From Flavobacteriales bacterium UBA3477 (GTDB lineage Bacteria; Bacteroidota; Bacteroidia; Flavobacteriales; Schleiferiaceae), in the NCBI GenBank assembly GCA_002378005.1, contig DFQY01000053.1, forward strand, positions 1 through 64,000: DNA of 64,000 nt. The letters run 5' to 3'. Positions within the stretch are counted from its first letter, which is position 1. Each line of letters starts with the position of its first letter. Shown here in pieces: positions 57,346-64,000 of the stretch. The notes under the pieces are model-generated. The model had not been told where the DNA came from and made no database searches. It worked only from the letters and a program-made list of their open reading frames with translations. Both the position numbers and the translations under genes were made by a program.

Positions 57346-58154
57346 AAACCACAGAGCAAAGTTCGAATTACAATAACCTAGAACGCATGGACGTTGGAGA
57401 TGTATTGCGCGGCATCAATGCAGAGGATGCGACCATAAGTCAGGCTATTGCTGCAAAGATTCCTGCCATAGAAGCTTTCGTAGCGGCGTTGGTGAAACGT
57501 ATGAAGCGTGGAGGCAGATTGTTCTACATCGGCGCTGGAACCTCCGGTCGTTTGGGTATTCTCGATGCTAGTGAATGTCCTCCGACATATGGCGTACCGC
57601 ATGATTTAGTAATAGGCTTAATTGCTGGCGGAGATAGCGCTATTCGCAAAGCAGTGGAGCATGCAGAAGATGATTTCCATGGGGCTTGGCGTGATTTAAG
57701 TGATTATATGCCTTCTTCTGAGGATACCTTAGTTGGAATTGCCGCTAGTGGGTCTACACCGTATGTCGTTGGCGGATTGAAAGAAGCTCGAGTAGCTGGC
57801 ATGCTTACGGCATGTATTACGTGTAATGAAGGTTCTGCATGTGCTGAAGCAGCTGAACATCCTATTGAAGTAGTCGTAGGGCCAGAGTTTGTGACTGGCT
57901 CAACAAGAATGAAAGCTGGCACAGCCCAAAAATTGGTTCTGAATATGATTTCTACCACTACAATGATTCAGTTAGGACGTGTTCAAGGCAATAAAATGGT
58001 AGATATGCAGCTCAGCAACGCAAAGCTTGTAGAACGCGGTACCCGCATGATTGTAGAGGCGTTGAGGATTGATGAGGCTAAAGCGAAAGAGCTCCTATTA
58101 ACCCACGGCAGTGTACGTGCTGCTGTTGAATCTTGGAATCATGGCAAGAAGTAA
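57342..58154 (+). CDS. murQ: N-acetylmuramic acid 6-phosphate etherase
   Basis: The 270-residue SIS-domain enzyme cleaves the lactyl ether of MurNAc-6-phosphate in cell-wall recycling. The sugar-phosphate site is 'YIGAGTSGRLGILDASECPP', with 'GIAASGSTPYVVGGL' and the conserved 'GSTRMKAGTAQKLVLNMIST'. The C-terminal helical tail found in longer homologs (about 300) is shortened. It overlaps the DUF6095-like gene by 14 bases. Confidence 0.94.
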   Translation: MKTTEQSSNYNNLERMDVGDVLRGINAEDATISQAIAAKIPAIEAFVAALVKRMKRGGRLFYIGAGTSGRLGILDASECPPTYGVPHDLVIGLIAGGDSAIRKAVEHAEDDFHGAWRDLSDYMPSSEDTLVGIAASGSTPYVVGGLKEARVAGMLTACITCNEGSACAEAAEHPIEVVVGPEFVTGSTRMKAGTAQKLVLNMISTTTMIQLGRVQGNKMVDMQLSNAKLVERGTRMIVEALRIDEAKAKELLLTHGSVRAAVESWNHGKK

Positions 58155-58353
58155 TCAGGATAAAATTATTGCAGGGTTGTTTAGACTGGCTTGGTCCTTC
58201 CCTTTTATATTCATAGGCCCAGCTCTATTCATTGGTAAAGGAACGGGAGGTCATTGGTCTTGGACAGCAATCTCATTAGTAATTATGGCTACTGGCGTAT
58301 TCCTTGCCGTGGCAGGCCTCCGTTTAGTGCTAAGAGGTTTCTTTAACGACTAA
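58141..58353 (+). CDS. DUF6095-like small membrane protein
   Basis: ATG 58141 gives 70 residues with two hydrophobic helices ('LFRLAWSFPFIFIGPALFIG' and 'ISLVIMATGVFLAVAGLRLV'). I recognise it as the small protein that follows murQ in many Flavobacteriales. No function is known. The 14-base overlap with murQ suggests coupled translation. Confidence 0.75.
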   Translation: MARSNQDKIIAGLFRLAWSFPFIFIGPALFIGKGTGGHWSWTAISLVIMATGVFLAVAGLRLVLRGFFND

Positions 58354-58356
58354 ACC

Positions 58357-58375
58357 CTCAACTAATTTTGTTGAG
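58357..58375. terminator. Weak hairpin between DUF6095-like gene and S8 protease
   Basis: CTCAAC (58357-58362) pairs with GTTGAG (58370-58375) around a 7-base loop. The stem is only 6 bp and the T tract is poor on both strands, so termination by it is doubtful. Confidence 0.3.
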
Positions 58376-58377
58376 AA

Positions 58378-59955
58378 TTAGATAGTTTTAATTACACTAA
58401 GTCGTTGGTATTCTTGTCCCCTCCAAAGGTGAAGAATGTACATTCCTGGGGGCACGTGATCACCGGGACTCCAAAGGGTTTGATAGCGCTTTCCAAATAA
58501 ACTACCCTCCGCAACTTTACGATCCATCAAATCGTATAATTCTAGCTCAATATCCAAGGCTTCGCCATCAGGCAAAAAGAGTTCAACATAATCCGCAAAG
58601 GGATTTGGATATACCAGTGTTCGAGGGACTTCACCTCCCACTACTACATCAAGGTTGCGTTTCGCTAATCCGAGGTTGGGAATGCCATATCCTATACGGA
58701 TGTTGTGACTGTAAAAGTGTGAGGCACTGGTTTCGAGCGCTTTGATGATTTGTTGGGCCGTAGCATTGGGTTGGGTTTGCCATAGACAAGCCGCTGCTCC
58801 TGCCATGATGGGCGAACTGAAACTGGTGCCGTTAGCCCAAGCTAATTGTCCGTCGGGACGGAAAACATAGGCTCCTTCCCCTCGAGCGCAAATATTTGGT
58901 TTTACGCGGCCGTCGACCGTATATCCTCTAGAACTAAAGGTACTGGCCATGCCGTATTGATTCACACTACCTACGGTGAGCACACTATCGGCATCTGCGG
59001 GAAAGGTAATTTTATCCCATGCACTACCTCCGGCGTTCCCCGCACTTGTTACCACTAGCATTCCAGTGCGTGCAGCTGCCAAGGCGCCTAAGGAAATAAT
59101 GCTAGTACGACCGTCGAGGTCATTTACGGTGTAGTCGTCGGCCGGATCGTCAAAAGTGCTATAGCCTAGCGAACTGTTAATGATATCTGCGCCAATAGAA
59201 TCGGCAAATTCAGCACCTGCGATCCAGTTGAACATTTCCTCGGGGGTTTCACTCAACTCTTTTTCCGTCTTGATCAAAGCATATGTGGCTTCAGGCGCAG
59301 TACCGACATAGACATCTGGTTGGTAGGTGGCCATGGTCGAAAGCACACTGAAACCATGGGATGACCCTTGGTAAACATCTGTTCCGCCTTCTACAAAATT
59401 TCTCGTGGTGAGGATATTTAGGTTGTCGTTGATATTGATAGAATTTGCCCCGACAAAACCTGCGTCCAAGACTGCGACTAGCATACCCTCGCCTCGCGCA
59501 ATTTCTGTATGGTACCCGTTATCCTCGTAGGAGTGTATTGCACTTAGGTTGATTTGATTGTTCTGGGATTCTGCGTTTCCATAAAATCCAAGCGTAGTTG
59601 TACCTCCTTTAATGGGTAGTACGCTTGCTACAAAAGGAAGGTTCTGGATTTGAGTCAGTTCGGCCGGTGTCGCCTCCACATACATGCCATTCAACCATTT
59701 GGAAGAATGACCGGCGTAAGAAACAAGGTTTTCGATAGTTTCTTTTCTGATGGATGAAACCGGGATATCTCTTGGCCCTATATCAATGCCCTGTCTTTCG
59801 CGGCGTGCAAGGGCTCGCTCAGATAAGAATGTAGTGGGTTGCTGAAGAAGGATGAGGTTTTCTTTAACCGCAAAGGATACAAAGTAGGCCTGTTGTTCTT
59901 GCCCATGAAGACCAAGGGAGAATAATAGGATAATTATGAGGCCCAATTTCTTCAT
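58378..59955 (-). CDS. Secreted subtilisin-like (S8) serine protease with T9SS sorting domain
   Basis: The 525-residue protein has a signal peptide ('LIIILLFSLGLHGQ'). Residues 20-115 form an inhibitor-like pro-region. The catalytic triad is D164 ('AVLDAGF'), H200 ('GSSHGFSVLST') and S378 ('NGTSFSSPIMAG'), with the oxyanion Asn at N307 ('TSAGNAGG'). The C-terminal 85 residues ('VYPNPFADYVELFLPDGEAL', ending 'YQRLSVIKTI') match the type A T9SS sorting domain. It is probably surface-exposed or released. It is encoded 1 base after mnmA. Confidence 0.93.
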   Translation of the reverse strand: MKKLGLIIILLFSLGLHGQEQQAYFVSFAVKENLILLQQPTTFLSERALARRERQGIDIGPRDIPVSSIRKETIENLVSYAGHSSKWLNGMYVEATPAELTQIQNLPFVASVLPIKGGTTTLGFYGNAESQNNQINLSAIHSYEDNGYHTEIARGEGMLVAVLDAGFVGANSININDNLNILTTRNFVEGGTDVYQGSSHGFSVLSTMATYQPDVYVGTAPEATYALIKTEKELSETPEEMFNWIAGAEFADSIGADIINSSLGYSTFDDPADDYTVNDLDGRTSIISLGALAAARTGMLVVTSAGNAGGSAWDKITFPADADSVLTVGSVNQYGMASTFSSRGYTVDGRVKPNICARGEGAYVFRPDGQLAWANGTSFSSPIMAGAAACLWQTQPNATAQQIIKALETSASHFYSHNIRIGYGIPNLGLAKRNLDVVVGGEVPRTLVYPNPFADYVELFLPDGEALDIELELYDLMDRKVAEGSLFGKRYQTLWSPGDHVPPGMYILHLWRGQEYQRLSVIKTI

Positions 59956-59956
59956 A

Positions 59957-61144
59957 CTATTCAGCGATGATACCGGAGCCTATAAGTTCTTCTCCATCGT
60001 ACCATGAAGCGAATTGGCCCGGTGTAATGGCTTTTTCAGGAGTTTCAAACTCTAAGAATAAACCCTCTTCTACTTTATGCAGGGTTACCGGCACTAGAGG
60101 TTGACGGTAGCGTATGCGAGCAGAATACTGAGCCGCTTCTCCGGGCTGCATGCTGCGGTCTGGTCTTACCCAGTGTTCTTCCTCCGCAGTGATGAACAAT
60201 GCTTTACGATAAAGGCCTGGGTGGTCTTCGCCTTGTCCTACATAAATGGCATTGTACTGCGTGTTTACTCCAAGCACGAATAAAGGAAGTGGACTTCCTC
60301 CAATATTCAAGCCTTTGCGCTGTCCCACAGTATAGTAATGAGCACCACGGTGTTTTCCTCGCTTGGTTGCATGCTTAGGATGAAAATCAAACGGTTTAGC
60401 TTGCTCCGCTAAGGTGTTTCGAGGCTCTTGAAGAAAAGCTGCATCGCGTGCTACCTCCCAAACGTTCCCCTCCTTAGGTTCTAACTTCTGCTGAAGGAAA
60501 TCTGGCAATCGCACTTTTCCGATAAAGCAAAGGCCTTGTGAATCTCTCTTTTCAGCAGTGGCTAATCCTGCCTCACGGGCAATGTCGCGCACTTCGGACT
60601 TCAGAAGCTCGCCTATGGGAAATAGGGCCTTGGATAATTGGTCCTGAGAAAGCTGACATAAAAAATAGCTCTGGTCCTTATTAGGGTCCTTCCCTCCTCG
60701 CAACTGATATACGATTTTGCCATCGACTTCCACGGAAGATTTACGAGCATAATGGCCGGTAGCCACATAATCCGCTCCTAAAGAAAGAGCTGTTTTTAAG
60801 AACAAATCGAACTTGATTTCCCGATTACAGAGCACATCTGGGTTTGGAGTACGGCCTCGTTCGTATTCCCCAAACATGTAATCCACGATGCGCTCCTGAT
60901 ACGGCGCGCTCATATCTATGACTTGGAATGGAATGCCTAATTTATCTGCCACCAACATGGCATCATTAGAATCTTCTACCCATGGGCATTCGTCGTGTAT
61001 AGTAACGCTCTCGTCGACCCAGTTACGCATGAACAGTCCTATGACTTTGTAGCCCTCTTGCTGCAATAAATATGCTGTAACTGAGGAATCTACACCGCCA
61101 CTCAAACCAACTACAACCGTAGTATCACTCTTCGCTTTCTTCAT
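59957..61144 (-). CDS. mnmA: tRNA-specific 2-thiouridylase MnmA
   Basis: The 395-residue enzyme thiolates U34 of tRNA Lys, Glu and Gln. The PP-loop is 'GLSGGVDSS' (13-21). The catalytic cysteines are in '[12 protein letters not shown]' and '[10 protein letters not shown]', the latter marking MnmA. Length is slightly above E. coli (368). The ATG lies inside the upstream MORN-like gene (20-base overlap). Confidence 0.96.
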   Translation of the reverse strand: MKKAKSDTTVVVGLSGGVDSSVTAYLLQQEGYKVIGLFMRNWVDESVTIHDECPWVEDSNDAMLVADKLGIPFQVIDMSAPYQERIVDYMFGEYERGRTPNPDVLCNREIKFDLFLKTALSLGADYVATGHYARKSSVEVDGKIVYQLRGGKDPNKDQSYFLCQLSQDQLSKALFPIGELLKSEVRDIAREAGLATAEKRDSQGLCFIGKVRLPDFLQQKLEPKEGNVWEVARDAAFLQEPRNTLAEQAKPFDFHPKHATKRGKHRGAHYYTVGQRKGLNIGGSPLPLFVLGVNTQYNAIYVGQGEDHPGLYRKALFITAEEEHWVRPDRSMQPGEAAQYSARIRYRQPLVPVTLHKVEEGLFLEFETPEKAITPGQFASWYDGEELIGSGIIAE

Positions 61145-61826
61145 TGTAGAGGGTTTCTCCGGTTAGGGTTCCATATCGATAGATTTCCTTTCGAACGACT
61201 TTGTTGTCCTCGAAATAGTACCAAGTTTCGTGTTTCTTGTTGTTGTGGTAATTGCCTTTCGCGATTAGTTTACCTTCTTCATCGAAATACTTACACTCAC
61301 CTTCGAGCTGGCCATCTTCAAATGTCCCCTTTGTTCTGAGTGTACCGTCCTCCCACTTGCGCAACCAAGTACCTTGTTCTGCGCCATATTCGTAATTAAT
61401 GCGCTCAGCGACATTGCCGCTTTCATAATAGGTGATTTGATCTCCGTGGAGTTCACCTCCTTTATAATCTTCACGCTGGGTTAATGTGCCTTTAGGATCA
61501 TAATAGGTCCAAGTACTGTCTTTTAATTGGCTCTTATAAATCCCCTCCGCTTGTACCATTCCATTGCGGTGGTAGGCCTTAGCATACCCTGTCCCCGTGA
61601 TTCCACGATAGAATATTTCGGACATGATACCGCCTTCACCTTCGTAATAATAGATAAAGTGACCCACGGGTACATCATCCTTAAACGCACCCTCATAGCG
61701 CTTTTTGCCGCTTTCATAGGTCTTCACCCAAGCCCCTTGTTTTCTGCCTTTGGCATCAGTACGATTGACTTGGGCCATCGAAACCAAGCTAAATAACATT
61801 ACGAGGGATGAAAGAATGTACTTCAT
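61125..61826 (-). CDS. Secreted MORN-repeat protein (YwqK-like)
   Basis: The 233-residue protein has a signal peptide ('[19 protein letters not shown]') and about eight short repeats of the MORN/YwqK type: '[20 protein letters not shown]', '[18 protein letters not shown]', '[20 protein letters not shown]'. These form a beta-sheet scaffold. Databases often label the family as a toxin-antitoxin component; there is no toxin here, and an envelope role is likelier. A TAAATTTG promoter element lies 4 bases before the ATG. Confidence 0.85.
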   Translation of the reverse strand: MKYILSSLVMLFSLVSMAQVNRTDAKGRKQGAWVKTYESGKKRYEGAFKDDVPVGHFIYYYEGEGGIMSEIFYRGITGTGYAKAYHRNGMVQAEGIYKSQLKDSTWTYYDPKGTLTQREDYKGGELHGDQITYYESGNVAERINYEYGAEQGTWLRKWEDGTLRTKGTFEDGQLEGECKYFDEEGKLIAKGNYHNNKKHETWYYFEDNKVVRKEIYRYGTLTGETLYNEESEE

Positions 61827-61830
61827 ATTG

Positions 61831-61838
61831 CAAATTTA
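61831..61838 (-). promoter_or_regulatory. Promoter -7 element of the MORN gene
   Basis: The minus strand reads TAAATTTG, an exact TAnnTTTG match, 4 bases before the ATG. It would yield a leaderless or nearly leaderless transcript for MORN-mnmA-S8. Confidence 0.45.
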
Positions 61839-61843
61839 GTCAC

Positions 61844-63277
61844 TTACCACAACTGAACAGGCAAGGATTGAATTAGTTCCACACCAAAATATGCTGGACT
61901 GTAGGTGCCTCCTAGGAAGTATTTTTGCCTGAGGTTCATTTTGAGATTTGATAAGGAGCCAATTTTACGTTCCACCTGCACTCCAGGTGCAATCATCAGG
62001 CCAGAACCCACATCTATTCCTCCACCGCCTGCGATTCCTGAAGTCAGATCTAAACCGAATCTGAAGTTCTTATTGTTCTTCAGAAAAACTGCGCTGAATA
62101 ACCCTTCTGCATAGGCACCATAACCACCACTGGCCGCCCAGAATGTATGGCCATAGGTATCTAATGAATACTGATCATTGCTCCAGGCCTCAATCCCTAT
62201 CCCCATTGCTATTCCTGACATAGAGTTGTATGAAATTCCGTTTCTATCCATACCCGATGATCGCTGTTGACCCGCTCCGGCAATAATTTTTAAGGCTACC
62301 TCGCGTGAGTCCTCATTACTGTGCTTACCTCCTCGATAATGAAAACCTAAGGAGCTTTTGAAATCCAGATGTCGGCTGTACGAAACAAACGGAATAGAAG
62401 CTTTATCACTTAATGCCGTCCATTGTCCTACGCTGAATTGATGCCCACCAAACTGGGCTCCAGCACTTACCATAGTGGATATTCCTCCACCTGTGTACAC
62501 ACCGCCACCACCGCCGGATCCTAGGTGCGTACGAAAGAATAGGCGTTGTGAAGGTGTATTAAATCGTAGCCCCATGGAGTAATTCATGTACCCGTCAATA
62601 TTGCCTAAGGCGCCCGCCCCTAATTGCAACTCACCCCCAACGGTATGTTTGGAGTTTAAATATTGTCCGACACGTACACCTGCATAGGCGCTTTGCACCG
62701 GTTCACTGTTGCGAGAAGCATCTTCCGGACCTAAGAACCAGAGATTAGTTATCAATTCAAAATAGGTGGGATAATAGTAGTTATGGTGGCTATCATCTAT
62801 TAGATAGGGAAATATATGTGTATAACCTATGGATATATGATTTGAGGTAATGGCTCCTGAAGGAAAATCTATGTGGTTATACGCTAAATCAACTACTCCG
62901 ATTTTGCTCTTTACGCTCATTCCAGCAAATCCTCTATACATTAAGCCGTCGCCGTCAGGAGCACCTGCACCCCCTCCAGATGCTATCGAAGCGCCCACAT
63001 GAGCAAATAATCCTGGTCTAATGTGTTGATACACACCACTGGTAAATCCGAAGGCATAAAAACCGCCATAATTCCCAACGACTGCGCTTTGAGTCTCTAA
63101 ACCAGCAGCAATGGTAGTTTTTGTCTTCGTGTAATCCTTAACTAACTCAAAGCGCTGCGTTACCCACATCATATCATTCGAAGACTCCAGAGGCTCAAAC
63201 AAAATTGTCATGGAAGTACTTTGACCAAAACAAAGCGACTGTGCGACCAGAAAAAGCATGAGTGATAACTGGCGCAT
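61844..63277 (-). CDS. Glycine-rich envelope protein, paralog A
   Basis: The 477-residue protein has a signal peptide ('LSLMLFLVAQSLCFGQ'). The remainder alternates hydrophobic and polar residues with aromatic strand ends, and closes with 'GVELIQSLPVQLW', suggesting an outer-membrane beta-barrel. Glycine-rich loops recur: 'GASIASGGGAGAPDGDG', 'LGSGGGGGVYTGGGI', 'SGIAGGGGIDVGSG'. The block 'FWAASGGYGAYAEGLFS' has a near copy in the next protein. Function unknown. It overlaps the paralog gene by ATGA. Confidence 0.72.
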   Translation of the reverse strand: MRQLSLMLFLVAQSLCFGQSTSMTILFEPLESSNDMMWVTQRFELVKDYTKTKTTIAAGLETQSAVVGNYGGFYAFGFTSGVYQHIRPGLFAHVGASIASGGGAGAPDGDGLMYRGFAGMSVKSKIGVVDLAYNHIDFPSGAITSNHISIGYTHIFPYLIDDSHHNYYYPTYFELITNLWFLGPEDASRNSEPVQSAYAGVRVGQYLNSKHTVGGELQLGAGALGNIDGYMNYSMGLRFNTPSQRLFFRTHLGSGGGGGVYTGGGISTMVSAGAQFGGHQFSVGQWTALSDKASIPFVSYSRHLDFKSSLGFHYRGGKHSNEDSREVALKIIAGAGQQRSSGMDRNGISYNSMSGIAMGIGIEAWSNDQYSLDTYGHTFWAASGGYGAYAEGLFSAVFLKNNKNFRFGLDLTSGIAGGGGIDVGSGLMIAPGVQVERKIGSLSNLKMNLRQKYFLGGTYSPAYFGVELIQSLPVQLW

Positions 63278-64000
63278 CAGAATTGGGTATTAAAAGGAAT
63301 ATTAAAGGTCATGCCTAATTGCCATCCGTAGGTCGGAAATGCCTGAGAAGAATACAGGTTATAAATGCCGCGACCTGTTACATCCCAATAATCATTTAGA
63401 GGAATTTCAAACCCCGCATTGACAAAAGCTAGCGCAGCTGCCCCCCACAAGTTAATACCTCCGCCTGCTCCTGCACCTACTTGCGTCTCGACAAACCAAT
63501 TATTTGGCTGAAGGCGCAAGCCAAACAAACCTTCTGCATAGGCACCACGACCATCGGTATAGGCCCAGTAACTCTCTCCTCGAAGCTGAATCATGCCTTT
63601 TCTGTGCAAGCGAAAAGCTATGCCCAAATTTGAGAAACCGTCTTCGCCGAGATACGTTCTTACCGCATTTTCAATACTGAGATTCATCGGTGTGAAGCCA
63701 TTCTCATTTTGAGTAGCGGTATAATGAAAATCTATACCAGTGTGCAATCCTGTAAACCTAAAATAAAACGGTCCATCAAAGCTTTTTAATATACCTGAAC
63801 TAAGGCCAATGAATTTCCCGTTATTATGCCATTGCAACTCACCTTGGAATCCACCTAATATTCCGCCACCAGCAGGCGCTTTTCCTCCACCTCCTGTACC
63901 GGCATTGATTTCTCCGAGCAATCGGATGGGACCATAATCTCGAAAGATTCCATAGCCTCCATATACGTCCATGTAGCCACCAAGATCAGTAACAGCGGCA
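63277..64000 (-). CDS. Glycine-rich envelope protein, paralog B (N-terminus outside window)
   Basis: The frame continues past the right edge, so the true start is unseen; an internal ATG at 63972 is probably not the start. The visible 241 residues end in 'YGWQLGMTFNIPFNTQF', a barrel-like terminal strand with final Phe. Shared with paralog A: 'AYTDGRGAYAEGLFGLRL', 'VGAGAGGGINLWG' and an N-terminal 'INAGTGGGGKAPAGGG'. It is probably part of the same unit as paralog A and of unknown function. Confidence 0.68.
   Translation of the reverse strand, partial: AAVTDLGGYMDVYGGYGIFRDYGPIRLLGEINAGTGGGGKAPAGGGILGGFQGELQWHNNGKFIGLSSGILKSFDGPFYFRFTGLHTGIDFHYTATQNENGFTPMNLSIENAVRTYLGEDGFSNLGIAFRLHRKGMIQLRGESYWAYTDGRGAYAEGLFGLRLQPNNWFVETQVGAGAGGGINLWGAAALAFVNAGFEIPLNDYWDVTGRGIYNLYSSQAFPTYGWQLGMTFNIPFNTQF

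Noticed and set aside
58357..58375. Hairpin as a strong bidirectional terminator.
   Set aside because: The stem is six base pairs without a good T tract on either strand; kept only as a weak candidate.
61125..61826. Toxin-antitoxin locus, as the YwqK label would suggest.
   Set aside because: The protein has a signal peptide and MORN repeats, and its neighbours are mnmA and envelope genes; there is no toxin.
61844..64000. Glycine-rich stretches as DNA repeats or a CRISPR-like array.
   Set aside because: The repetition is at the protein level only, with irregular spacing and varied codons; no direct DNA repeat array is visible.

Overview
The window is a dense, almost entirely chromosomal stretch from a Bacteroidota genome, most likely a marine or aquatic member of the Flavobacteriales. 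The evidence is: a type IX secretion component (PorD/DUF4835) and two secreted proteases with T9SS-like C-termini; the Bacteroidota-specific neighbourhood bamD-rpoZ-coaBC-porD-recN; a fused E1 alpha/beta 2-oxoacid dehydrogenase; OstA-like, BatA, DUF456 and DUF6095-type proteins; and repeated TAnnTTTG promoter elements in place of a classical -10/-35 pair. Shine-Dalgarno sequences are not evident before most starts. I see no rRNA, tRNA, CRISPR array, insertion sequence, integrase or prophage gene. The longest gene-free stretch is about 340 bases upstream of dnaA.

Layout. 1-3278: end of an SRAP (YedK/HMCES) gene and an accessory DnaE polymerase, probably an SOS/translesion cassette. 3418-7362 (-): TPR protein and gyrA. 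7597-10215 (+): clpC. 10212-11465 (-): a DEDDh exonuclease/GIY-YIG fusion. 11495-17064 (+): a tightly overlapping operon with DUF456, an ABC ATPase, a MacB/FtsX-like permease, two tandem secreted CxxC proteins resembling DUF3299, BatA and a dihydroorotase-like protein. 17061-19349: an MBL hydrolase (-) and a conserved protein of unknown function (+). 19351-26088 (-): a photoprotection cluster. 26201-29151 (+): prfC and a GT39-like transferase. 29184-41063 (-): fabI, recN, porD, coaBC, rpoZ, bamD, a glycosyltransferase, an LpxH-like phosphatase, dapA, a DUF6913-like protein, ligA and prmC. 41102-44241 (+): ribD, yigZ and a secreted metalloprotease. 44228-44638 (-): a thioesterase. 44979-53081 (+): dnaA, then after a strong terminator a phosphatase, an RsmI-like methylase, rsh, a Fur-family regulator, purA and an OstA-like gene. 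53053-58353: a MazG-like protein (-), then a small membrane protein, fused E1, RsmB-like methylase, murQ and DUF6095 (+). 58378-64000 (-): S8 protease, mnmA, a MORN-like protein and two paralogous glycine-rich envelope proteins.

The most notable system is at 19351-26088. A MerR protein carries the full cobalamin-binding signature of CarH/LitR light sensors (W140-x9-E150-H151 and E187-x-H189-x-x-G192). It lies just upstream of an ECF sigma factor that heads a compact operon crtI-crtB-idi-PTPS/QueD-like-folE-photolyase. Between regulator and sigma gene are repeated TTAAACAAAG and TGTTT..AACA elements that look like operator sites. Together they suggest a B12-dependent light switch controlling carotenoid, pterin and photolyase production through a dedicated sigma factor. 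A second system worth attention is the ABC transporter plus tandem CxxC-protein cassette at 11947-14385. It resembles zinc-responsive MacB-like/DUF3299 clusters of Proteobacteria.
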